A DNA stretch of 64,000 bases from Filosporella fistucella (Eukaryota; Ascomycota; Leotiomycetes; Helotiales), in assembly GCA_030077755.1 (NCBI GenBank), contig JAQJZZ010000013.1, positions 620,001 through 684,000 of the forward strand. Direction: 5' to 3'. Shown here piece by piece: positions 12,767 through 23,244 of the stretch (position 1 is the first letter of the stretch; every line of letters begins with the position of its first letter). Both the position numbers and the translations under genes were made by a program. The notes below the pieces were generated by a model that searched no databases, had not been told where the DNA came from, and saw only the letters and a program-made list of their open reading frames with translations.

Positions 12767-14698
12767 ATGGGCCAACAAGAACCTGCGGCAATGGCATCAC
12801 CAGGGCCACTTGAAGTCATCGAACCGGCATTTCAGAAGTCAAAAATTCCTGGTTGGTTCCAATGGCATGAGCCTGGGACGACGAAGCAAGAGAAGAGGCT
12901 GATTGCCAAATTGGACTGGTTCTTGTTGAGTTACAGCTGTCTGGTGTGTGCTTCGTTCCATGGCTGTCAGCTATCTACTAACATCTCGAAAGTGCTTCTT
13001 CATGAAACAGTTGGATGCCAACAATGTTTCCAACGCATAGTGAGTGCTTTTTCTTCGAATTCTATTACTGATCTAATATATCAGTGTTTCTGGCATGAAA
13101 GAAGATCTCGGATTTGGGAAAGCCAACGAATTGAGTTGGATGAACACTTAGTGAGTTGCCTGTGTCCCACCTAGCCAATTAACTGATCATGTGTCAGTTT
13201 CAATATTGGTCAGATTCTTGGCGGTCCAATTGCAAACATGAGTAAGTGATTTCATTTCCCCCTCTGCATCGGGATCAATGACCCTTCACATGGCTAAGTC
13301 CCAAATTGGAACCAACTTCATTGAGATGAAGTCTCCATGGAGGGTATTGAGACTATCTGCTTACTTGATATTGTCTAGTTATTACTGTGGTCCGACCACG
13401 CATATGGCTTCCTTCTTGCCTCATGATATGGTCGATATTCGTCCTATTCCTCTTCAAATGCAACAGTGCTTCCGAATTTTACGCCTTGAGATTTTGTATT
13501 GGTCTTTTCGAATCAGCAGCTTCACCTGGTATCCATTTTGTTCTTGGATCATGGTATAGAAAGTCGGAACTGGGAAGGCGTAGTGCTCTCTTCGTAATAT
13601 CTGGAGTATTGGGTCAGATGTTCTCTGGATATCTTCAATCTGCACTGTACAGTGGAATGGAGGGCAAAGGGGGACTAGCTGCCTGGCGTGTAAGTTGAAG
13701 AATTGTTTCAAGTATCTTTCGTATCATACTTATGCATTACTTTAGTGGCTCTTTATCTTTGACTTCATTCTAGCAATTCCAATTGCGATCTATGGTGTAG
13801 TAAGAACACCCTTTCCAACCTTCCCACAAATGTCTAACAAGCAGCAGCTTTGTTTCCCTGATACTCCTCATACGTCCAAAGCGTGGTATCTCAATGAGTG
13901 GGAACGCAAGCGTGTAATCGAGCGCATCGAGGAAGAAGGCCGAAAGCCCATTGGGAAAATGGACTTGACTGTAATCAAGCGTATCCTAACTTCATGGCAA
14001 GTTTATACATTCAGTCTTGCATGGGTCTTTTGGTCCTTGACCTGCGGCTCATACGTCATGCAATTCTTTGGTCTTTGGCTCAAATCAAAGAAGTATTCTG
14101 TTACAAACATCAACAACATCCCAACAATTCTCGGAGCAGTCAACTTCACATTCATGCTTGGCTCTGGCTACGCGGCTGATATCATTGGATCTCGGGTTCC
14201 AGTGATGGCTTTCGTGGGCTCTATACTCACATTCTGCTACATCGTACTCACGGTATGGCATGTGCCAGATGCATTAAAAATGTTTGCATTCTGCTTGGTG
14301 GGGTGCTATGGATGTTTCAGTCCTCTTCTCTATGGCTGGGTTAACAGCACCTGCGGAGGAGATCAGCATCTACGAGCTTTCATTCTAGCTTGGATGACGA
14401 GTTTAGGATTGTGAGTACTTCTTCCATAATATACTATGAACTTGACTAATATTTTAGGGCCGTGGTGTCACCATTTCAACTCTACATGTTTCCGTCCGGT
14501 CAAGCGCCAACTTACAAAGGAACTCATGGTTATGCTGCCGCACTTGTCTTTGTTGTAGCTCTTACTCTGTGGACTTCGGCTGGAATTTGGTTTGTCCTCA
14601 GACAGGTTGTAAAGCGAGAGGCACGAAATGCAGCTCAAGACGTAGACAGTTCTGCGGCTCAGAGTGTAGTTGAGCCTCCAGTTTACGCGAAAGACTAA
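12767..14698 (+). CDS. MFS permease, anion:cation symporter family (Liz1/Fen2/Seo1-like)
   Basis: Eight exons (12767..12943, 12993..13039, 13085..13150, 13198..13241, 13379..13689, 13746..13799, 13848..14410, 14458..14698) give 500 aa. The early segment KQLDANNVSNAYVSGMKEDL followed by NELSWMNTYFNIGQILGGP is the signature of the plasma-membrane ACS family, which carries vitamins (pantothenate, biotin) and related organic anions. Loop 4-5 has the R-rich FVLGSWYRKSELGRR. The TM6-7 loop has LCFPDTPHTSKAWYLNEWE. About 12 hydrophobic segments are visible. The acceptor of intron 6 is ambiguous by one codon (13844 or 13847). The C-terminal tail is short and charged. Substrate is not readable. It lies between the hydrolase and the GH28 gene, so a link to sugar-acid uptake is possible but speculative. 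Confidence 0.9.
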
Positions 14699-15232
14699 AT
14701 AATCGTGGATCTCATTTATACTGAGAACTTGTTACATTTTAATATATATGTTCTTTCCATCATTATATAGGAAGGCCGGCTTCCATATAGTTGGTCAGGG
14801 TCAAACCATTTTCGGAGCCCAATTCAGGGCTCGGTAGGTAGCTACCGGCGGGGGTAGCGGGGCTGAAATTACCCCACGAAATGCCGCCTATATGAAACTG
14901 AGCAGATATAGCACCCCACCTGAAAATTGCTTCCGATAAATTGCCAAGTGGTATAGAAGAATATTTGCAAGCCGGCTGAGTACCGGTCTACTCCTTCTGA
15001 CATGGCAGATATATTGAATGGACGTTTCTCGAAATGAGTCGAAAGAGAGTGCAACGTTTATGGACACCGGTTGCCCGGGATTGCTCCCGAATTGTTATTT
15101 GAACTCATATTTTCCCACAGCTTACATCGTCACCCCATGTTATGGATGATCTATTATCCATAATGAAGTCAAGTGTTCAGATCTAGTAGCATTTTCGCTC
15201 AACTTCCATGCCAAATTTTCTATCCTCTCGAA
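14699..15232. other. Intergenic, GH28 promoter region
   Basis: 534 bp between the MFS stop and the GH28 start. No gene seen; GC-rich patches occur around 14825-14880. Confidence 0.5.
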
Positions 15233-16631
15233 ATGAAGCTCAAATATACCGTCGTGCGATTTTTCGTACCTGCATTTTTGTTCACACAGTGCTATGCGCA
15301 ACTCAGCGGGAGTGTTGGACCAACATCTACGACCGCGTCAAAGGCAGCTAAGAAAATATGTAACGTGCTAGACTATGGAGGTAAAGCAGATAAAACAGCA
15401 GATATTGGACCTCCTCTTGCTTCTGCATTCGCTGCTTGTAAATCTGGTGGAATTGGTAAGTTAAAAATCTCATTGAGTAGAAGCACGTTGACAACCAGTA
15501 GTATATGTTCCGCCTGGAGGCTATGGAATGTCTACTTGGCAGACTCTCACTGGTGGATCTGGTTGGGCTCTACAACTTGATGGAACGATCTATCGAGTTG
15601 GTACAGCTGGTGGCCACATGATTGTCGTGACCAAAACCAGTGACTTTGAGTTCTTTTCGAGGACTTCACAGGGTGCGATGCAAGGCTACGGATATGTATT
15701 TCATACAGACAACAAGTACGGCCCTCGTTTGATTCGTCTTGTAAATGTCAATAACTTCTCTCTTCACGATCTCAAACTCGTTGACTCGCCAGCTTTCCAT
15801 CTCATTGTGGATAATTGCTCGAATGGCGAGATCTACAACCTGATCATCCGTGGTGGTGATAGAGGAGGCCTAGACGGAATCGATACGTCTGGATCTAATC
15901 TTTGGTATCATGACATCGAGGTCACGAACAAAGATGAATGTGTTACAATCAAAACACCATCCACCAACACCTTAATCGAGAACATCTACTGCAACTGGTC
16001 TGGAGGTTGTGCATTTGGCTCCCTCGGTTCTGGAACAGCTATCTCAAATGTGATGTACAACAACATCTATACCTGGCAATCCAACCAGATGATGATGATC
16101 AAATCCAACGGCGGTGACGGCTATGTGAAAGACTGCACTTTCACAAACTTCATCGGCTATTCCAATGCCTATGCCCTCGACATAAACGAAGCTTGGAGTC
16201 AGCGTAAACTCGATCCTGGAAATGGAGTACAGATCTCTAATCTTACATTCAGTAACTGGAAAGGCACCATCATCGATCCGAAACGCGCATCCATTAACAT
16301 TATCTGTGCAGACACAGCACCATGCACGGGCATCAATCTGAAAGATATCGCGTTCTGGACGGATACGAATAAAGCTATGAAATATGCTTGTCAGAGTGCG
16401 TATGGTTCTGGATATTGTCTGAAAGCGGGGAGTGGAGGCGCATATACAAACACTCAAACTGTTAGTACGGCGCCTGAGGGATACAAGGGGGAGAAAATGG
16501 CGGATGATTTGAAAGCCGGAGTGGGGATCACAGCTAGTATCGAGGTGCCAAAGGCGATTCCTACAATGTTTTATCCAGGGGTGAAGGCAAAGAAACCGTT
16601 GTTGAATGGAAGTGGAGGCGGTGCTATTTGA
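15233..16631 (+). CDS. Secreted rhamnogalacturonan hydrolase (GH28, RGase A type)
   Basis: Two exons, 15233..15455 and 15499..16631, with a 43-bp intron; 451 aa. A signal peptide (about residues 1-22) ends at QCYA. The parallel beta-helix core has GGLDGID (about residue 197), then DIEVTNKDECVTIK, and CAFGSLGSG where polygalacturonases have GHG. The replacement of NTD/DD/GHG by DGID/DE/GSLG is what separates rhamnogalacturonases from polygalacturonases in GH28. The enzyme cleaves the GalA-Rha backbone of pectin rhamnogalacturonan I outside the cell. N-linked sites such as NCSN and NWSG are present, and the C-terminus ends in a Lys/Gly-rich tail. It partners functionally with the acetylesterase at 2.07 kb. 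Confidence 0.94.
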
Positions 16632-16927
16632 GGTGGGAGGAAAAGTGGTAATTTGGCGGTAGATGTCGACTTGGAAATAGGTCATTTGAGCATGAATACA
16701 TATCCGGATTCAAGAATTGAGACAAATGATCTTTCAATTTATTTGATCTCGCTGTACTAACAATATAGCGCCCTTATTTCTCCTCCTTATGAGTACACCA
16801 GAAACAACGTCCCTTTAGTCTTGGACCCAGGAACCCTAGTCAACTTCTTTAATCCCTACTTCCTAAACCACAACTCCTACTACTATCCAAGGGAAATATC
16901 TCTATATATCCTCTTCACCTTAACTCA
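16632..16927. other. Intergenic
   Basis: About 300 bp of 3' flank of the GH28 gene. Nothing recognisable. Confidence 0.5.
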
Positions 16928-17365
16928 TCACTCAGAATCCGCACCATCTCTTAATCCCACTTCTTCCACCGTCCACTCCACCAGAGAAGGTCTCACAAGC
17001 CCTCTATTAAAACTCGGCTCCTCAACCATCCGTCCCACAACCATGCCTATCAGTAAGTACGAAATGATAGAATAGACAAATAAAAACGATAAAGTTGGGA
17101 CGATAATATAATCTAATACCAAAGCGACCTTTTGTTCCAGATTAATTTTCGGTTTTTTATTGTGTCTGGTGACGATTTCCAAGACTGTAGAAAAGGTATT
17201 GAGTGCCGAAGGAAGTTGGATGAGAGGTAGTAGGAGGAATATTAGTGGTAGGTATTTGGAAATTGTTTTGGAAGCTGGAATTAAGTTTTGCTGCAGCTTT
17301 TGGTATCTTCCTAGTGGAGGCTTATTCTGATTTGAGGTAGAGGTTGAGCGAAATTGCTTTGCCAT
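16928..17365 (-). CDS. Small predicted membrane protein, uncharacterised
   Basis: An uninterrupted ATG-initiated ORF of 145 aa. After a basic polar N-terminus (about 35 aa, Ser/Gln/Lys-rich) come two long hydrophobic stretches: one near KYLPLIFLLLPLIQLPSAL, and one near VALVLDYIIVPTLSFLFVYSI continuing into a Leu/Ile/Val-rich run. The tail is acidic. No domain is recognised. It is not the antisense of a gene I can identify, and the regular hydrophobic segmentation argues for a real product, but AT-rich DNA can produce such runs by chance. It could be one exon of a longer gene. Confidence 0.4.
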   Translation of the reverse strand: MAKQFRSTSTSNQNKPPLGRYQKLQQNLIPASKTISKYLPLIFLLLPLIQLPSALNTFSTVLEIVTRHNKKPKINLEQKVALVLDYIIVPTLSFLFVYSIISYLLIGMVVGRMVEEPSFNRGLVRPSLVEWTVEEVGLRDGADSE

Positions 17366-18508
17366 TTGGATTGATTTTTGAAAAGGATTATCTATCTGAC
17401 TGGAATTTTGCGGAATTTAAACTTTGAGGGGACGAGTAATTTGAGATTTAGAGTTGGCAATGAATATCAAAATTTATAGGAATGAGTCTGGGAAATTTAA
17501 TTCGTGGTGGACTCTTTTCGATAAAGTGAACTAGCTAGCTTTTCGGACCCAGAGTTGAGGCGAAATGACTGTATGACAGTACCTGAGTAAAGGAGAAATT
17601 TACCTCTTCACACCTGGAGGAAAATGAAGCGAAGATTTGTTTGACAAAGGATAAAATTGAGCAAGATGCCAAAGCACTTGAGAGTGCCATCGCTTTGGAT
17701 CTTGCTTCCGTATTATTCGTGCCAGTTTGCATCTTTGGCGTGTCAGGCAACTCTCAAGAGAATATTCTATTCAAATTCTATGTTTTCAAAAAATGCAATA
17801 ACAAAATTTTGAGCATCGAAATGCTGTGCCAGATTTAATCGAAGTGACGTGCAAAACAGAAATAAGCATGCAGATAATATTAGGGTTACGATGACGTTGG
17901 TAGTTAGTGTACTTGCTTGGTTTCTACAACCCCGCGAGACTTGAGTCGCTGTGATGCTACCAACCATATCAACAATTGGATCCCCTTTTTCTAATATGTT
18001 CCTTGCCCCCCACATAATTAAAATGATTTAATCATTAATACTACATCTGCATCTCATCAAATCTCAAATCTCAAATCTCACGAATCTGTTTCGGGAAATA
18101 AGGTAGCTTTTATCGTACCTTACATCCCACTCATGCTCAGTGGCGGGGTACGTAACCACCCCGCACCATACACCTCAGCCTCCAAGAGAAAGCTTCAAAT
18201 CCCCAAAAGCTTTGCCAAGCAGAAAGAAAGTACAATATACATTTAATCTCAAGCCACAAGAACATTTAAGTGTCTATTTATACTGATCTGCGATATATCA
18301 TTACTAGCATCAATTGCGTGCTTCGGTAGAGTCAAGATGCGGGAACCGGATTCTGGTTGGTACCCCACTTTGCTATACACTCTCGAAAACTTCACATCTT
18401 GTTACGATAATTTCGTCGTGTCTTTCTTTACAGTGAAAGTGATATCTATTAACTATTCTTACTGGAGAAATTTTGGAGCAGCTCAAAGGAGCTTTCCCAC
18501 TTTCAGAT
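17366..18508. other. Intergenic with a heptamer repeat
   Basis: About 1.1 kb upstream of the MFS gene. Short ORFs at 17535-18015 lack motifs. A small tandem repeat lies at 18059-18079 (listed separately). Confidence 0.5.
18059..18079. repeat. Heptamer tandem repeat (AAATCTC)x3
   Basis: Three perfect direct copies of AAATCTC. A short microsatellite in non-coding DNA. Confidence 0.8.
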
Positions 18509-20414
18509 ATGTCAAATGTGGAAACAGCCGAGGGCACAAACCACCAGCACTTGGATGATAGTGAATCCATCGATTTTCAAGAGCCTGAAAACATAAATGA
18601 ATCCTCAGTATTTATCCCAAAAAGTGCGAATGAGGGGGAAGATACAGATATCGAAGCAGAAAATGAAGAATGGTCCTCAAAGTCCCTCGGAGCAGGTTTC
18701 ATATGGATCCAGATCTGTATTTTCCCTTTCTGCTCAATGTTTACATATGCTAACTAACCCTCTCAGCAATATTCAGCAACGTCTTCCTCGCCGGATTCGA
18801 CGGCACAATAACAGCATCCACCTACGCCGTAATCGGCTCCTCCTTCCACGCCTCCAACACCATCTCCTGGCTCACAACCTCCTACCTCATAACCTCTACC
18901 GCCTTCCAACCTCTCTACGGCCGCTTCTCCGACATCCTAGGTCGTCGCCTCTGTTTCTTCATCGCTACCCTTACATTTCTACTAGGCTGTTTAGGATGTG
19001 GTCTAGCACCTAACATCATATTTTTGAATCTGATGAGAGGGCTAGCTGGGCTCGGAGGAGGTGGTTTGATAACCATGGCTACGATTATAAATTCGGATAT
19101 TATTCCACTGAGGGAAAGGGGCATGTATCAGGCGGTGCAGAATGGGATGTATGGGTTTGGAGCGATTTGTGGTGCGAGTCTAGGCGGAGTGATTGCGGAT
19201 GAGGTGGGGTGGAGATGGTGTTTTTTACTGCAGGTGCCGATTTCAATGGGTGGGTTGGTGGTTGGATGGTTTGTTATTCGGAATCCGGATGAACAAGATG
19301 AAGACGGGGAAAGAGAGAGTTTTTGGAGGAGGATAGATCTTACTGGTGCTATTCTACTGGTCTTTGGTCTTTCGGCTCAGCTTACGGCGCTGAGTTTAGG
19401 TGGGAATCAATATCCTTGGGGAGACTTCCGAGTTATTGTTAGCTTGGTTGTTAGTCTGGTCATCTTAATCGCCTATGTTTGGGTAGAGTTGAGAACGAAA
19501 GCTTTGCCTGTTATGCCGATGTGGATGTTGAAAGGTCGAGGTCCTGTGTCAACACAGGTCAGCAATACACTTGCTGGAATGTCTGCTTTTGCTGTATGTA
19601 TTATATCTCTCATATCTCTATTCAGCTGACAGATTTCACAGTTCCTCTTCACTATCCCACTGTTCTTTCAGGTGGTCTTGCTAGAAACAGCTTCAAAAGC
19701 GGGAATGAGACTTATTATTCCTTCGATTGCTATTCCAGTAGGAGGTTTTATAGCTGGTTTCGTGATGAGCAGGTGGGGAATGCTCAACCATCTTGTCCGA
19801 GCTGGCTGCTTCTTCATGATGCTTGGAAATGCTCTTATCGCCTCACTGCGCTACCAAGACTCGGATTGGAAATATGTGGTCTACCTGTTCCCGGCAAGTT
19901 TCGGACAGGGGATTGTCTTCCCGAGTTTGTTATTCACGAATATCTCTGCGTTCGAGCAGTCAGGTGAGTCTGAACAAAGCTGCGATCATCTGATTTCGCA
20001 ACTATTGACCCATCTTAGAACAAGCAGTTTCAACATCAATGGTCTATCTTTTCCGCTCAATGGGCTCTGTATGGGGTGTAGCCGCAGCTTCAACAATCAT
20101 CCAAAACGTTCTCTCGTCTCAATTACCAACAGCATTGTCCGGAATACCAGATAAAGAGAAAGTGATATTCTTCCCTAGCTTCCTCCCCTTACCTCATACA
20201 TGAAACTTTGCTGACCTAAAAATCCCGCAAGATCATCGACAGTATCCGGCATTCCGTTTCTGTCCTACAGCATCTCGATCCCGAAGTACAAGATATAGCC
20301 CAAAGAGTCTATTTTGAGGCTCTGAGATATACGTTCCTTGCATCAACCGGATGGGCCACTATTGCGCTGTTTGCGGCATTTTTTGCACGTGGGCAGAAGC
20401 TGGATCGAAAGTAA
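18509..20414 (+). CDS. MFS transporter, DHA2/14-TM type (Vba/Fnx1-like)
   Basis: Five exons (18509..18695, 18767..19593, 19642..19963, 20019..20161, 20232..20414) give 553 aa. The N-terminus is an acidic, Ser/Glu-rich cytosolic tail of about 60 residues. Then follow SNVFLAGFDGTITASTYAVI (motif D1 region), PLYGRFSDILGRR (motif A) and RGLAGLGGGGLITMATIINSDIIPLRERG, which resembles fungal vacuolar basic amino-acid transporters such as Vba1 and Fnx1. GAICGASLGGVIAD...WRWCF is antiporter motif C. ASTIIQNVLSSQLP near the end is also typical of the family. A proton antiporter in the vacuolar or plasma membrane, moving basic amino acids or drugs, is the likely role; the substrate is inferred from family only. 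Confidence 0.9.
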
Positions 20415-21332
20415 GGTAACTATTGGAGAGAAGCAAGAAGGGGTTGGAAACCATGTAAGGCTGAGTTGAGATGATTTCGCTCACTCTTCCGGTGATAGGT
20501 AGATCGACTAAGTATGGCACCTACATTAGTGTATATTCTGCAATCACTTTCTATCCCCGTCCAATGAATAGACGATCGCAAATCCCTCGCCAAATAACTC
20601 ATATTTAATCAATTCAACGCAATTCCAATTCAATTCCAACCCCTCTATCAATGACATGCACAAACTCGTAAACTTTCTCACCCTTCGGCGTAGCTATCAA
20701 CAAGCCCGTTATCTCTCTCGATTTTCTTCATCTCATATCAAGCTCAACACTCTTGGCCGCTGATCCGCCAAGGTAAGACTTGTCACATGCATGTATAATA
20801 TACTTTCCTCCCTATGATTCTCAGGCTCGCCATGTTGGCCGTTCATGACCTACGATAAGCAACTAGCAAATCAGCTTACCCCGCACGCAAGCCTATCAAC
20901 GCCGCAATCTATGCATCTCTAGCGTCTCCCGATAGTCTCTCTGGGCACTCTCTGCACTCCAATTAAGGGTCCATGCCCAGAAGTACCGGCTGCTTGTTCG
21001 CTGTATGATTTGCTGAAATGCCTGGAGATGGGGCGTTAGGGCGTGCACGGTGGTGGCTTAGAACAGACCAAGTTGCACGCCGTCATGACGTTATCTGTTC
21101 CGTGTGCGGGGTGAGCTTACAGTAGGGGCGAACTTAACATCTAGGCATGAGATGGGCTATGAGTAACAGGATTACAGCGGACTGGTTAGCTGGCGCGGGT
21201 GGAGGGGAGGGTATATAAGGGGAGGAGTCTTGGAGATTTCTTGTTTTGGGTGACAGCTGCACAGTTTCAGAGTCAAAAACAAATCATCTTCTTCACATCT
21301 CTAAATAAGAATACCAAGAACTTTGTGTAACG
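20415..21332. other. Intergenic, promoter of the RRGSIL-repeat gene
   Basis: About 0.9 kb. The last 130 bp hold a TATA box and two AGGGG elements (listed separately). A minus-strand ORF at 20420-20602 shows no motif. Confidence 0.5.
21203..21222 (+). promoter_or_regulatory. TATA box flanked by two AGGGG (STRE-like) elements
   Basis: GTATATAAGG at 21211-21220 lies 114 bp before the ATG at 21333. AGGGG occurs at 21203-21207 and at 21218-21222. AGGGG is the core of the fungal stress response element bound by Msn2/4-type factors, so stress- or development-induced expression is plausible. The pyrimidine/A-rich leader up to the ATG fits a 5' UTR. Confidence 0.55.
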
Positions 21333-21919
21333 ATGGATACCAAGACAACCACACTTAGTGTCCCAATGGACGACGAGAATATCCTCGGTATTGTGTACCG
21401 AAATGCTTGTTTGGAGAAACGTGGACTGATTCATGCATCGCAGAACGTGTTCCTACAGGATCATCCCTGGTCATCATCGACGAGGATGCAGAGCTCTCCG
21501 ACGAGCACGCTCACAAGCAAGATTGGAGCGTGACAACAGAGGAAAAAGATTCCTGGGCGAACCGCGAGCGAAGACGTTCTTCCGTCTGGGCAAAGCTTGA
21601 TACCAACGCGCCTAAAACGCCGGCTTCGCCAGGCAGCATGAAATCTGCTGGGAGAAGGGGTAGTATCTTGTCTATCTGGACGGCGGGGAAAGATAAAGAT
21701 GGAAGAGATATTCTGATTCATGACAATGAGAGTGAATCTGATAGGGAGGAGGAGGTCCCGCTTGAGAAGACGATGAGTAGAGAGTCGGAGGGCAGTCAGG
21801 GAAAGAGGAATTCTAGGACTGCGGACAGGAGAGGGAGTATTCTTAGTCTTTGGAGTCAAGGGAAGGATTCTAATGGACGGAATGTTATTCTTCATGAGGA
21901 TGAGGAATGGAATAAATAA
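21333..21919 (+). CDS. Uncharacterised 176-aa protein with duplicated RRGSIL-W module
   Basis: Exon 1 is 21333..21387 and exon 2 is 21444..21919, joined over a 56-bp intron (GTATTG...CGCAG); the sum is 531 nt. After a short N-terminus comes RVPTGSSLVIID and an acidic stretch. The C-terminal half carries two copies of a module, RRGSILS[I/L]W followed by a short linker, GKD..GR, an Ile/Leu-rich strand and an H[D/E].E cluster. The copies start near 21654 and 21828. A related shorter motif, RRRSSVWAKLD, precedes them. The protein is hydrophilic, Ser/Glu/Arg-rich and probably disordered, with RRxS sites that suit basophilic kinases such as PKA. I do not recognise a named family. Together with the strong TATA/STRE-like promoter it looks like a stress- or conidiation-associated small protein; that is inference. 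Confidence 0.75.
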
Positions 21920-22301
21920 GGGGATTAGGGGATTGTCTTGATAGTTCTGGTTCTTTTTGGTGTGTTGTATGAGCTTATTTCTTGGACGATGTTTTGATAC
22001 CTGGGCTGGAATTGAGTATGCATAGAGAGATTTCTGGATGCAATACTTGTGACGTGAAAGAGGAAGCAATACAGCTCATGACCCACACTCAATCCGTGCC
22101 TAGGAATCGTGGCTGAGGATCGTGGCTAATTAAAATATAGCGAGCTCGGGCGTGAACAAAGCATATTTTGGTTAGGGTAAACTATATTACTAAGCACCGA
22201 AATATGTGCTCCTCTTAGCACAATGGCAAAACTCCCGGACTTCATTCTTTCCCTCTCCAACTTTCTTTAAAATTTGGTGCTATGTTCTTTCGTTATAAGA
22301 C

Positions 22302-22592
22302 CTCTCCCTAAGTGCTCCCAATTTTGAAAAGACTCTGATAGCCGTGTTTAAGCAAGGGGGAATAACTAAAGTGGTGATTAAATGTTGCCTTTGTGGGCCA
22401 GGAAGTGAGAAGAAGAAAGATGATGTATTCTGAGAGCAATGCACGGGGCAATATACCCGGCATAAGCGAGCTAGCTCAGCTACCCTGCGTGTGTGCGTGT
22501 GTGTGTGCAACATTAAAGGCGTGATTAAAACGATCGATAGTATAGTCAACTATAGTCTTTTCTCTAATACTAAGTGGCCTCCTTAGGGAGAG
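22302..22592. repeat. Inverted repeat pair, possible MITE remnant
   Basis: CTCTCCCTAAG at 22302-22312 is repeated in inverse orientation at 22582-22592, about 270 bp apart, with looser similarity on both sides. This resembles the ends of a small degenerate inverted-repeat element, but no clean target-site duplication is visible. Confidence 0.3.
22489..22507. repeat. Imperfect GT dinucleotide microsatellite
   Basis: A run of GT units with one C interruption, in non-coding DNA. Confidence 0.7.
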
Positions 22593-23244
22593 ATAGTTAA
22601 AGAAAGTGAAATATTAGTAATAACTTCGTGGACTTGTTAAGAAAAAAATGTATGATTCCAAAACTATAGATTCGTCTCGTGACGGGGTGCGTTTAGCTAC
22701 GTAGGGACAGACGTTATCGTACTACCACCTTAAAAACTAGTCAATTTCACCCACCTTACAATTCCCATCTGCTTATTCTAACATTTCTCGATGGAAATTC
22801 CACTACTCTAATCCAATTTTTGAAGGCTTCGTGTGAGCAGTAGGATGGCGCCCATAATTTTGTTACCCTTTTTATAAGTGTCACGTGATAGTGTGACGTT
22901 CTTCTTGAAGTTTCCACGGCCAGCCACATGTTCTACGCGGAGTTTGCCACTCAGTCGGTGCCAATCAGTCCTTCCAATCATTATCCCCAATAATGCCTTA
23001 CTAGCGATCGCATCATTGAAGCCCTCGCAGAGACCTTTCTGTCGTTCGGGAATATGGCGAGTATTGAGTATTAGCGCACAGGTTTCGGGGTATGCAGTAT
23101 GTACCGCCAGCTTGCCGACCATCTTGCCAATATCACCAAATCAGGTAACTATGGCCGTATTGTATATTGAAAAAGTTCCGTATTCTTCATAACAAATGCG
23201 TTCAAACTTGACCCTTGCTAACCTTGCAATAATCATTTCCTAGA

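Larger units (their letters stand above)
21920..23244. other. Intergenic with worn repeat-like sequence
   Basis: About 1.3 kb, AT-rich. It holds an 11-bp inverted repeat, a GT microsatellite and a block similar to one at 25.71 kb (listed separately). ORFs at 22808-23192 on both strands overlap each other and have no motif. Confidence 0.5.

Noticed and set aside
16044..16685. 213-codon minus-strand ORF
   Set aside because: Shadow of the GH28 catalytic region; no motifs of its own.
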